Part shown: piece after piece, positions 44,069-54,775 of the stretch
Layout of the letters: the number at the start of each line of letters is the position of its first letter
Numbering within the stretch: the stretch's first letter is position 1
Assembly: GCA_963575745.1 (NCBI GenBank)
Contig: CAUYUJ010012113.1
Coordinates: 859,559 to 923,558 of the forward strand
Length of the DNA: 64,000 nucleotides
Origin: Prorocentrum cordatum
Lineage: Eukaryota; Sar; Dinophyceae; Prorocentrales; Prorocentraceae
Direction of reading: 5' to 3'
Notes under the pieces: generated by a model
What the model saw: only the letters and a program-made list of their open reading frames with translations
The model's database searches: none
What the model was told of the DNA's origin: nothing
Position numbers and translations under genes: made by a program

Positions 44069-45653
44069 AAATAATGATTATTGTTGGTCCCCCCCTCCAC
44101 CTGTGCACATTTTGATTTTTTCAATTGAAGTGCCCCCCCCGGGGTTCGCACCTCGTTTTTTGCCAAGGAAAGTCTTCCTGCTCAAACTGGCCCCTTGGCT
44201 CCCCGGGTTACAACATCAACAGCTCCCGCTTTAGACTTCTTCATAATTTAGCCAGGACCGCCGCTCCCGCCCGAGACATCCTTGCATTTTATTCAAGAAT
44301 CGCGCTCTCGCTTGGGACTTCCTTACGATTTATTTAGGAATCGCTCCTCCTGCGCTCTGGAGTCGCGCTCTCGCTGGAGACTTGCTTGCCATCTACTGAA
44401 GAATAGCGCCCTTGCGTTGGAATTTCTTGCAATTTACTCCAGCGCCGCCCTCCCGACACCCAGGCACCCAGGAGTCGCGCTCACGCTTAGGACTCCTTCA
44501 CAGATTACCTAGGAATCGGGATCTCGCTGCCCTTCGTGGCCCCGTTGCAGCCCTTCGTGGCCCCCTCGCTTTGTTTCGTGGCCCCGTTGCAGCCTTTCGT
44601 GGCCCCCTCGCTTTGTTTCGTGGCCCCGTTGCAGCCCCTCGTGGCCTCCTCGTTGCCCGTCGCGGCCCCGTTGCAACCCTTCGTGGCCCCCTCGTTTTGT
44701 TGCGTGGCCCCGTTGCACCCCTTCGTGGCCCCCTCGCTGCCCTGCGTGGCCCCGTTGCAACCCGTCGTGGCCCCGTTGCAGCCCTTCGTGGCCCCCTCGC
44801 TTTGTTTCGTGGCCCCGTTGCAGCCTTTCGTGGCCCCCTCGCTTTGTTTCGTGGCCCCATATATGTATGCCGTTCGTGGCCCCCGCTCGTTCGCGCCCGT
44901 GGTGGCCCCATATGCATGCCCTTCGTGTCCCCGCTGTCGCCTTTCGTGGCCCCCTCGCTGCCCTTCGTGTCCCCGTTGCTGCCCTCCGTGGCCCCGTCCG
45001 TACCCTCCGCGGCCCAACATACGTATGCCCTTCGTGGCCCCCGCTCGTTCGCGCCCGTTGTGGCCCCATGTGCACGCCTTTCGTGGTCCCGCTGTCGCCG
45101 TTTGTGGCCCCCTCATTGTCCTACGTGGCCCAGGTGCTACCCTCAGTGGCCCCATCGTTGCCTTCTGTGGCACCGCATTATCTGCCCTTCGTGGCCCACG
45201 CTCGTTCGCGCTTTTCGTGGCCCCATACGCATTCCCTTCGTGTCCCCGCTGTCGCCCTTCGTGGCCTACTTCGTGTCCTTCGTGGCTCTGCTGTCGTTCT
45301 CTCTCGCTCTCGCTTTCTCTCGTCTTCGTCGTCGCCGTCGCCGTCGTTGCCGTCGTCGTCGACGTTGTCGTCGTCGTCGTCGTCGTCGTGGTCGGTCCCC
45401 TGTCCGTCCCTCTTGGGGTTGGGTCGACGGTCCGCGGCCGCCCCGCCGATAAGCGCTGCCGCTGGCCAGGCCGACGGTCCGCGGCCGCCCCGCCGCTTGC
45501 CGGGGATCCGGCCTGCAGGGAAGAAAGGTATACCCCCCAAAAGGGGTGCGATCGAAGACGAAAAGGGCGGGTATCGAGGGTTTGGGAAATTCGCGTTAGT
45601 CGACACTCGAGCAGATAAGGGCGAACAATCTTAAAATGATTGTTGATGTTGTT

Positions 45654-45685
<32 letters not shown>

Positions 45686-45729
45686 TGTTGTTGTTGTTGT
45701 TGTTGTTGTTATTGTTGTTGTTGTTGTTG
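44069..45729 (+). repeat. Repeat unit C2 with 42-bp array
   Basis: Begins near aaataatgattattgttggt. The first part has diverged 41-bp-type units (44220-44500), then a 42-bp array (44529-44870; gtggccccgttgcagccctt core) and further ccttcgtggcc repeats to 45290. It then matches C1: (GTC)n, gtcgacggtccgcggccgcc, box with frame AGKKGIPPKRGAIEDEKGGY (stop 45634), cttaaaatg, and a mixed ttg/tcg tail to 45729. Confidence 0.9.
44529..44870 (+). repeat. 42-bp array (14-codon unit)
   Basis: Eight units made of two ~21-bp halves (gtggccccgttgcagccc and gtggccccctcgctttgt). The period is a multiple of three, so frames on both strands stay open: VAPLQPFVAPSLCF repeats on plus, GATKGCNGATKQSE on minus. 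Openness alone is not evidence for a gene. Confidence 0.9.
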
Positions 45730-45744
45730 AACTTTCATTCTTGA

Positions 45745-46700
45745 AGAATAGTTATTGTTGATCCCCCCCCACCGGTGCACATTGTTTCTTTGTCGATTGA
45801 AGTGCCACCCCCGGGGCTCGCACCTTGTTTTTTCTCAAGGAAAGTCTTCCTGCTAAAACTGTGCCCCTGCCCCCCGGGCTACAACAACAACGGCTCTTGC
45901 CTGAGACTTCCTCGATTTTTACTCAGGACCCCCGCTCCCGCTTGAGACTTCCGCGCAATGTGCTCAGGAAAGGCGCTCCCGTCTGAGACTTCCTCGCAAT
46001 GTAATCACGACCCCCGCTCCCGCCTGAGACTTCCGTGCAATTTACGTGGGAACGGCGCTCCCGTCTGAGACTTCTTCGGATTTTTATTCAGGACCCCCGC
46101 TCCTGCCTGACATTTCCGCGCACTTGACTCAGGAACGGCGCTCCCGCCTGAGACCTCCTCGCAATTTAGTGAGGACCCCCGCTCCCGCTTGAGACCTCCG
46201 TGCAATTTGCTCAGGAACGGCGCTCCCGCTTGAGACTTCCTCGCAACTTAGTCAGGGCCCCCGCTTCCGCCCGAGATTTCCTCACAATGTACCCAGGACT
46301 GCGCACTTGCGTGCGACGTCCTCACAAATTATTATGGAATTGCGTTTCGGCGCTCAGGAACCACGCGCGCGCCAAGGACGCCTTCACAACGTGGTATCTT
46401 CCCTCTTCCTTCGTCCTTCCCCCTCCCCTTCCTCCCACTCTCCCTCGTTCTTCCCCTCCTCCTCTTGCAGGGCCCGCGCCAATTCCAATGGCGGGCAGAG
46501 AGAGGTACGCCCCCGAAGGATTGTCCGCCCGTTCCGGTTTGCCCGTACGTCTAAGCCCGCCGGCCCCAGCAAAGAGAAACAATCCCCCCGCAAAGGGGTG
46601 TGATCGAAGACGAAGAGGGCGGGCATCGAGGGTGTAGGGTATACGTGTTGAATGACTCGCGGGCAAGTAAGAGCGTACAGCCTTAAAATGGTTGTTGTTG
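45745..46700 (+). repeat. Repeat unit A2
   Basis: Same layout as A1: start motif, 41-bp array (45938-46310), pyrimidine tract ending cttgcag, 3' box, ttaaaatgg and a short ttg tail. One extra base in the loop region of the box (ccccccgcaaagggg) puts the following codons out of the frame used in the other copies. Confidence 0.93.
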
Positions 46701-46717
46701 AACATTATTACTTCTAA

Positions 46718-47598
46718 AGAATAATTATTGTTGGGGCCCCTGGTGCACGACCCCCCCGCCGCGCCTAGGCCGCAGCCTCATTTTCATCATTTTCGTGAGG
46801 AAGTCTCAGGCAAAACGGGGGTCCGGATCCGGTTGTGTTGTTACGATCGGTTTTCCCTTGCAAAAAATAAGCTAAAGTGGACATTTCTTGTTCTAACATA
46901 ACCAAACTTCAAGAATCCCTTGCAAAAAATAAGGTAAAGTGGACATTCGCGCGCGCAAGACGAAATCCTTCCAAAACCTTAGTGTTCGTAGCGATTTTAA
47001 CATAAAAACATCAAAAAACCAATGGTTTTTCAAAAAAAATGTCAAAATTTCATCCCGCGCGCTCTTGCGGATTCGTAGGAAACCCAACACTTTTTAAACA
47101 TTTCTGTCAAACGGGCTTTTGCGAGCAACTTTTTCGAACTTCTGCCAACAACGGTTGCGCACCTGCCAGGGCCATCATCCCTGTCAAATAATACCATGCG
47201 GGACACATTCGTTTTTTCTTCGCGCGCGCACGCCGAAATCTTCAAAAACCATTGGGTTTCTTAGGAATTTTAGCACCGCGCAACATAAAATCATACGAAT
47301 CGCACCGTAGGTCCTCGAAAAACATCTGTACGAATTTTCAAAATTTCTACCCGCGCGCGCTGTCCGCACGTCAGGTCCTTCTCAGACCCATGCGCCAGTG
47401 TAGTAGCCACGGTCGTCCGCAGGCCACGAAGTGAAGTGTCCGAACGTCATAGGGCGGGAAGCTGGGTGTGGGTGGTGGCGAAGAGTCGTTTGGAAATTTG
47501 GTAGAGCTTGAACCGGCCCCCCCACAAAGTGGGGGTATTGCCCGCCTCCTATGAAAACCCTGGCACTGGTGAGAACGGAGTGTCCCCACGTGCTAGTA

Positions 47599-47658
<60 letters not shown>

Positions 47659-47659
47659 G
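46718..47659 (+). repeat. Repeat unit B2
   Basis: Near-identical to B1, including the start aagaataattattgttggg and the end tgctagtaa plus ttg tail (47599-47659, shorter than in B1). It contains ~165 bp absent from B1 (about 47234-47400) that is itself a diverged copy of the unit's internal AT-rich repeat. Confidence 0.92.
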
Positions 47660-47688
47660 AACTTTCATTCTTGAGCTCTCATTCTTGA

Positions 47689-48630
47689 AGAATAATTATT
47701 GTTGATCCCCCCCACCGGTGCACATTTTTTTTTCGATTGAAGTGCCACCCCCGGGGCTCGCACCTTGTTTTTTCTCAAGGAAAGTCTTCCTGCTAAAACT
47801 GTGCCCCTGCCCCCCGGGCTACAACAACAACGGCCCCGCCTGAGACTTCCTCGGTTTTTACTCAAGACCCCCGCTCCCGCCTGAGATTTCCGCGCAATTT
47901 ACTCAGGAAAGGCGCTCCCGTCTGAGACTTCCTCGCAATGTAATCAAGACCCCCGCTCCCGCCTGAGACTTCCGTGCAATTTACGTGGGAACGGCGCTCC
48001 CGCCTGAGACTTCTTCGAATTTTACTCAGGACCCCCGCTCCTGCCTGACATTTCCGCGCAATTGACTCAGGAACGGCGCTCCCGCTTGAGATTTCCTCGC
48101 AATTTAGTGAGGACCCCCGCTCCCGCCTGAGACTTCCGTGCAATTTGCTCAGGAACGGCGCTCCCGCTTGAGACTTCCTCGCAACTTAGTCAGGGCCCCC
48201 GCTTCCGCCCGAGATTTCCTCACAATGTACTCAGGACTGCGCTCTCGCGTGCGACGTCCTCACAAATTATTCTGGAATTGCGTTTCGGCGCTCAGGAACC
48301 ACGCGCGCGCCAAGGACGCCTTCACAACGTGGTATCTTCCCTCTTCCTTCGTCCTTCCCCCTCCCCTTCCTCCCACTCTCCCTCGTTCTTCCCCTCCTCC
48401 TCTTGCAGGGCCCGCGCCAATTCCAATGGCGGGCAGAGAGATGTACGCCCCCGAGGATTGTCCGCCCGTTCCGGTTTGCCCGTACGTCTAAGCCCGCCGG
48501 CCCCAGCAAAGAGAAATAATCCCCCCGAAAGGGGTGTGATCGAAAACGAAGAGGGCGGGCATCGAGGGTGTAGGGTATACGTGTTGAATGACCCGCGGGC
48601 AAGTGAGAGCGCACAGCCTTAAAATGGTTG
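47689..48630 (+). repeat. Repeat unit A3
   Basis: As A1: 41-bp array, pyrimidine tract with cttgcag, box frame PPERGVIENEEGGHRG with stop at 48622. The tail is reduced to a single ttg and the next unit starts immediately. Confidence 0.93.
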
Positions 48631-48631
48631 A

Positions 48632-49578
48632 AGAATAATTATTGTTGATCCCCCCCCACCGGTGCACATTGGTTTTTTTCGATTGAAGTGCCACCCCCGG
48701 GGCTCGCCCTTTTTTTTTCTCAAGGAAAATCATCCTGCTCAAACTGTGCCCCTGCCCCCCGGGCTACAACAACAACGGTTCCCGCCTGAGACTTCCTCGA
48801 TTTTTACTCAGGACCCCCGCTCCCGCCTGAGACTTTCGCGCAATGTGCTCAGGAAAGGCGCTCCCGTCTGAGACTTCCTCGCAATGTAATCAAGACCCCC
48901 GCTCCCGCCTGAGACTTCCGTGCAATGTACATGGGAACGGCGCTCCCGCCTGAGGTTTTCTTCGGATTTTACTCAGGACCCCCGCTCCTGCTTGACATTT
49001 CCGCGCACTTGACTCAGGAACGGCGCTCCCGCTTGAGACCTCCTCGCAATTTAGTGAGGACCCCCGCTCCCGCCTGAGACTTCCGTGCAATTTGCTCAGG
49101 AACGGCGCTCCCGCTTGAGACTTCCTCGCAACTTAGTCAGGGCCCCCGCTTCCGCCCGAGATTTCCTCACAATGTACTCAGGACTGCGCTCTCGCGTGCG
49201 ACGTCCTCACAAATTATTCTGGAATTGCGTTTCGGCGCTCAGGAACCACGCGCGCGCCAAGGACGCCTTCACAACGTGGTATCTTCCCTCTTCCTTCGTC
49301 CTTCCCCCTCCCCTTCCTCCCACTCTCCCTCGTTCTTCCCCTCCTCCTCTTGCAGGGCCCGCGCCAATTCCAATGGCGGGCAGAGGGATGTACGCCCCCG
49401 AAGGATTGTCCGCCCGTTCCGGTTTGCCCGTACGTCTAAGCCCGCCGGCCCCAGCAAAGAGAAATAATCCCCCCGAAAGGGGTGTGATCGAAAACGAAGA
49501 GGGCGGGCATCGAGGGTGTAGGGTATACGTGTTGAATGACTCGCGGGCAAGTAAGAGCGTACAGCCTTAAAATGGTTA
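48632..49578 (+). repeat. Repeat unit A4
   Basis: As A1 and A3, with the same 41-bp array and box (frame PPERGVIENEEGGHRG, stop at 49570). After ttaaaatgg the ttg tail is replaced by att and a T-rich/GT-rich run (49576-49610), then the GCGACCCACC array. Confidence 0.93.
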
Positions 49579-49610
49579 TTATTTTTTTTGTGTGTGTGTT
49601 TTTTTGTCAT

Positions 49611-49904
49611 CCTCCCCCCCGCGAGCCGGCCCGCAACCCGCCCGCAACCACGTGGCGACCCACCCGCGACCCACCGGCGACCCATTCGCGACCCACCCGC
49701 GACCCACCCGCGACCCGGCCCGCGTTCCACCCGCGACCCACCCGCGACCCTCCCGTGACCCACCTGCGACCCATCCGCGACCCACCCCACGACCCGTTCG
49801 CGACCCACCCGCGACCCGGCCCGCGACCCACCCTCGACCCGGCCCGCGTTCCACCCGCGACCCACCCGCGACCCACCCCCGACACACCCACGACCCACTC
49901 CGCA
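49611..49904 (+). repeat. (GCGACCCACC)n ~10-bp array
   Basis: About 27 units with gcgacccggccc variants. Arrays of the same unit follow the tail at 52315-52432 (plus) and 52850-52640 (minus), and two units precede D at 37585. Confidence 0.95.
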
Positions 49905-50045
49905 ATCCATCCACATTGCTTTAACGAAAAATCGGTGCCTGCGGCGCGCTCGTTATACTCTTTGTTGAAATTCTGAGCCTCGCAGACTGCCGGCGTCCCC
50001 GCCGCCCCGCCATTCTTATCCGCGACTGCAGGGCGCTACGACTGC
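49905..50045 (+). repeat. D cassette, copy 2
   Basis: ccatccacattgctttaacg, cggtgcctgcggcgcgctcg, agcctcgcagactgccggcg, ttatccgcgactgcagggcg and ctac in the order found at 37.6 kb. Confidence 0.85.
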
Positions 50046-51460
50046 GGGGCGATACGTATCGCGATGTTCCAAGCAGCTTCCGCGCACCAGCTCAATCACC
50101 AATGCCCCAGCCACCATCCGACCAGAGGAATTGGCCTCCTCGCGTCGTGAAGACGTACGGCGGGGAGGGACTGGCAGTCCCGGGGGCCACCTCGCGCCGT
50201 GACAGCAGATCACGACGCGAAGCTTGCGGCCTCTCTTGGCCCCCGCGGGGTGCCGCAGGGCCCTGCGTCAGACAACGACTGATCAGGGCTGAGGACAGCG
50301 CGGGACCCCGTGCATCAGGGCCCCCCAAGCGAGGCGGCGAGCGCACCGTATGCTGAGTTTTGTGGGACACGGGGTGACCGTACGGTTTTGGGGCACGGGT
50401 CGTCTCTGAGGATGTCTTCGGCGACTGGGGTCCCCGAGACCCTAAAGCTGTGCGGTGACGGGTCTTGCGGTGAGGTCTTCGGGAACTTCGAGATCACCGC
50501 ACGCCGCACGGTCTGTCACCGCACCTCTTTTGGGAGCCCCGGAGCGCTGCAATAGACGGGGTGCCGTATCGCCCTGGGCCGGGGGGCTCTCTGGGTCGCG
50601 GGAACACAGCTCAAGGTGAGGAGCCGTTGCCCGAGAAGAGGTGCAGCTCTGGAGAGCCACGCCGCGGGGCCCCCGTGTTCGGGGCCTCCAAGGTGCTGCG
50701 AGAGGCAGGCTGCCGCATCGCTCTGGGACTCGCAGCGGCCCGCGCAGGGTGCCTCCCCCCTCTGCCTGCGCGACGCCCAGGCGCGGCGGCTCGGCGGGGC
50801 GCTGGGCCGCCGCCGCACCGGCAGCGCCCCATCCCCTTTCCTTTTGTTTTGCACTGCCCCGGCTCTGGCTGGTTGACGAAGAAGCAGAGCGGCATGCAGT
50901 CAAGATTCATGCTGAACACATGGTGTTTCCGCAAGGGCACCGTTGCATGTCTGCCTCCTCGGCTGATCCTGGGCCCGTTTCGATGCCCACAGGCTTTCAT
51001 GTTGGAAGGTCCAAGGGCCTTGCATCCTTACCGTGCGTCCTTAGTATCGAATTCGACTGTAGACAGGAACTTCCGGGGTTCCGCGCGGATTTCTTGGATT
51101 TGCGCTGGGTTCTTTCGGCGGCGCCGCCGGCGCGGTCCCCGGCCCCCGTGCGCCTGGGAAGGGGGGTCCAGCGTCGATCCTTGAAATTCCGGGCGGAGTC
51201 TCGGACGTTTTTGATTATGCATTGGCCGCAGCCTCTATCCATCCCCTCCTGCTGCGGTGCCCTCCCGCTGCAGCTCGCCGTGGGTTCAGCATTTCGAGGG
51301 TAGATAGGGCGGTGGAGGCTCTTACAGTCACGGTTTGTCGGGCTCCCCAGGCCGCGGCGCAAGCTGCTTGGAGTGAAACGAAGCTGGTCCCAGGGAAAGC
51401 CCCCGGCGTCAAGAACCTGTCGTCTGCCAGGACCCATCCAGTCCCATGTGCCACAGCCCT
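50046..51460. other. GC-rich sequence, no gene recognised
   Basis: A box gggtgaccgtacggttttgg (about 50372) echoes gatgaccgcacggttttgag at about 17098. Several open frames on both strands, none with a recognisable domain. Confidence 0.4.
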
Positions 51461-51930
51461 CCCCCTCGGCCATCCCTCGTCGATCCCTCCCCTCCTCTTC
51501 CGCTACTTCTCTTCCTTCCTCTTATCTCCTCCCCTTTTTCACGTTGCTTCTTACTCTTCTCTCCTTCCTCTTCCGCTCCTCTTTCTCATGATCGTCCTCC
51601 TTTTTCTTCGCTCTCCTCCTCCCGCCCCCTCGTCCTCGTCGTCATTGTCGTCGTCGTCCTCCTCCTTCTCCTGATTGTTCTCTCGACAGCCCCACTTACA
51701 TTGTTCCCCTCGGACGATTCCGCTCATGCATGTCTCCATGTTTCTACATCTGTATTTGTTCTCACTATCTCTATCTCGCTCTGTCTCTCTTTCTCTCTTC
51801 CACCCCCTCCCTCCGTATCCATGTTTGTACGTGCGTTGTTTTGAGTTTGTCATTCTCTCTCTCTCTGTCTCTCTCTCCCCCGTCTTCTCTTTCTCGTTAT
51901 CTGTATTGTTTCTATATCTACATATTTAGA

Positions 51931-51974
<44 letters not shown>

Positions 51975-51980
51975 TATCTG
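51461..51980. repeat. Pyrimidine, TCTC and TA tracts
   Basis: cct/ctt-rich (51461-51680), tctc-rich (51755-51900), then alternating TA (51928-51978). Confidence 0.9.
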
Positions 51981-52024
51981 TTTCTTTTTCCCACCATCCC
52001 TCTCTGTACACCTATTGCGTTCAC

Positions 52025-52247
52025 ATGCACATCAGGGACAGTGAATGACCGTTCGGCCCCCTCACTCTGATGTATGTACCACCCCGCAGTTGCAGACAAA
52101 TGTGAGGGGGCGGCGGGGGCGTCGGCAGTGCGAGGCGCTGAAGAAGCCCGCCGCAGGCGTTTCATTTCTACAATTATTAGAGTGTGGGAGCCCACTGGTC
52201 ATTCACTGTCCCTGGGCGCGTGGCGGAAGTGAGGTTCTGCGGTGCAG
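52025..52247. repeat. E' and D' cassettes followed by E cassette
   Basis: Minus-oriented E (cagggacagtgaatgaccgt, ccccctcactctgatg) and D (ccccgcagttgcag to gcccgccgcaggcg), a short unique piece with caattattag, then plus-oriented E (ggtcattcactgtccctggg, gaggttctgcggtgc). Confidence 0.75.
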
Positions 52248-52940
52248 CTTGTTGTTATTGTTGTTGTTGTGGTTGTTGTGGTTGTTGTGGTTGTTGTCGT
52301 CCCTCCCGCAAACCATCCCGCGACCCACCCGCGACGCACTGGCGACCCACCCGCGACCCACCCGCCACCCGGCGCACGACCCACCCGCGACCTACCCGCG
52401 ACCCCATCCGCGACCCACCCCGCGGCCCACCCACGTTTTAACGAAGATTCGGCGCCTGTGGCGGGCTCATTGTGCGTAGCGCCCCGCAGTCGGGGATAAT
52501 AGTGAGGGTGCAGAGTGAGGGTGCGGCGAGGACTTCGGCACTCTGCGAGGCTCTGAAGACGCCCGCTGCAGGCGCCCAATCTGCACAAATTGTACAACGA
52601 GCCCGCCGCAAGCACCGATTCATCGTTAAAGAAATGTGGGTGGATCGCGGGGTGAGACGCGGGTGTATCGCGGGTTGGTCGCGGGTGGGTCGCGGGGTGG
52701 GTCGCGGGTGGGTCGCGGGTGGGTCGCGGATGGGTCGCGGGTGGGTCGCGCGCGGGTTGCGGGGTGGGTCATGGGTGGGTCGCGGGTGCGTCGCGGCGTG
52801 GGTCGCGGGTGTGTCGCCAGTGGTTCGCGGGTGTGTCGCGGGGGGGGCGAGGACAACAGACAACAATCACAACAACAACAACAACAACATCAATAACAGC
52901 ATCAACAACAACACCAACGCCAACACCACAACCACAAACA
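52248..52940. repeat. Large palindrome of composite modules
   Basis: Left arm: (TTG)n (52248-52300), (GCGACCCACC)n (52315-52432), then ttttaacgaagattcggcgc and a partial D. Right arm, inverted: D (52485-52625), ttaaagaaatgtgggtgg, (GGGTCGCGGGT)n (52640-52850) and (CAA)n (52853-52935). The arms match in module order and partly in sequence. Confidence 0.85.
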
Positions 52941-53738
52941 ACAACAGCACTCATTTTATTGACTATTCGTTTTTACTGGCACGCGTGTTTGGCATTCTGT
53001 ATACCCCAACCCTCGATATCCGCTTACTTCGTCCTCGATCGCACCCTCTTTCGGGGGAATATCTTCCTTGCCGGCCACTGACTGCAGTGCAAGGAACTCT
53101 CGAGCGAGAGCGCCGTTCTTGAGTTCCGGGATCTCTCTGGCCAGGCCAGGGGCTCTCGGAATACATGTTGAGAAAATTTGAACGGGAACCCTTGTGGACG
53201 TGTCTGGGCCTCCACCAACTTGCTTGAATCACGCGATAATCTCGAGCGGGAGCGCCACTCTTGAGTTCGGGGGCCTCTCTGGCAGGGCCTCTGCGAATAC
53301 ATCTCGGGGAAGTATCGAATGAGAGCCCTTGTCGTCGTTGCTGGGCCTCCACCAATTGGATTGAATCACGAGGATGTCTCCAGCGGGAGCGATGTTCCTG
53401 AGTTCGGGGGCCTTCCTGGCCAGGGGTTCTCGGAGTAAATCGTGCGGAATGATCGAGCAGAAGCTCTTGTCGTCGGGGGCCTCCGCCAACTTGTCTTGAC
53501 TGAATTGCGAGGAGTTCTCGAGGGAGAGCGCCGTTCCTGAGTTTGGGGGCCAGGGTGTCTCGGGGTACATTGTGAGGAAGTATCGAGCGGGAGCCGTTGT
53601 CGTCGTAGCCGGGCCTCCAAGGGCACACCTTACATTCACGCCAACGCTCGCGCGGGAGCCTCGTTGTCAAAGAAATTGTAGCCGTGGTCGAGGCGAGAGC
53701 GCGCGGAACCGTTTCTGGAGATCAACAATTATTATTCT
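52853..53738 (-). repeat. Repeat unit A5, inverted
   Basis: Read on the minus strand it begins AGAATAATAATTGTTGATC (53738), has diverged 41-bp-type segments spaced about 140 bp (cctgaactcaagaacggcgc type), the box (frame AGKEDIPPKEGAIEDE, stop near 52974) and a ttg tail (52935-52853). It is the most diverged unit of the family, yet start, box and tail are kept. Confidence 0.85.
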
Positions 53739-53799
53739 CTAGATGTGAGAGAAATGAGTATTCAAAACATTTCGCACCGCAGAACCTCACTCCAGCCCC

Positions 53800-53955
53800 G
53801 CGCCCAGGGACGGTGCATGACCGTTCGGCCCCCTCACTCTGATACTTTGAAATCCTTAGGCGCCTGCGGCGGGCTTCTTCAGAGCCTCGCAGAGTGCCGA
53901 CGTCCTCGCAGCCCCCTCCCTCTTATCCGCGACTGTGGAGTGCTACACATACATG
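53800..53955. repeat. E' and D cassettes, copy beside A5
   Basis: Minus-oriented E (gggacggtgcatgaccgttc, ccccctcactctgatac) followed by D (taggcgcctgcggcgggctt, gagtgccgacgtcctcgcag, ttatccgcgactgtggag). Confidence 0.8.
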
Positions 53956-54775
53956 GCGTAGTCGTGCCTGGTACGTCCTCCACTGTCCTTTTCCAACCTC
54001 CTCATCCTATGCCCTCCGTGTGTCTATCCTCCTCAACCCCCCTCCACTTCATCACCACCATCGTCGTCAACTTTCCTTCTCTTCCCCTCGTCACCATCTT
54101 TCACCCCCTCCTTCGACGCCTCGGTCCTCCTCTCCATGCGCCGCTCTGCTTCCATGCATCCGGCGGCAAAGAACAGACGACGCGGGACCCACCGAATGAG
54201 CGCACCCATTGGGGGTGCCTTGGCAGTAGACGATTGAGACCGAGGCCCATCCGGTGTGTCGAGCACACATGGCCCAGCAGACTTCTTGTAGTCCGCCCGT
54301 CCTGCGCGAGGCTGTCTTCGTGTGCGCTGCGCCACCCATTCGGGACGATCGAAAAGGGTACGGAGAGAAAAAATACGATGCCCAACAATTCCTGCCAATG
54401 TTTCACAGGAACTGCTGTCCGCGCCGCCGCGGACGCTGTTCACTGAAGACAGACAGCCGCCGGCCCAACCGCGGCCGTTGTCGGTTTGGGACAACCTTTG
54501 CTGTTAGGCATTGTACCCATGTTTCCCGAACCCATTTCGTGCTTCCAAACCCAGGGGCCTGACCCTTTCCCCAGGGCCAGCTTTTCATCCCGAGACGGTC
54601 TTCCAATTGCCCTGAGGCCAGGCAGGAGGCCTCCCCCCGGGAACCCAGAGTGGCCCAGCGCCTTCCGTCGTGGTTTTCGTCACGGCGCCAGGGGCGTCTG
54701 GGAGGCGCAGTCAGCCCCAACAGGGCGAAGCCTCCCCGTCCCTCCCTCCTCTCAGCCGCCAGGGGCGAGGACGAG
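53956..54775. other. Mixed sequence, no gene recognised
   Basis: C/T-rich at 53990-54130, then mixed. Overlapping open frames on both strands share no motif with known proteins. Confidence 0.4.
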
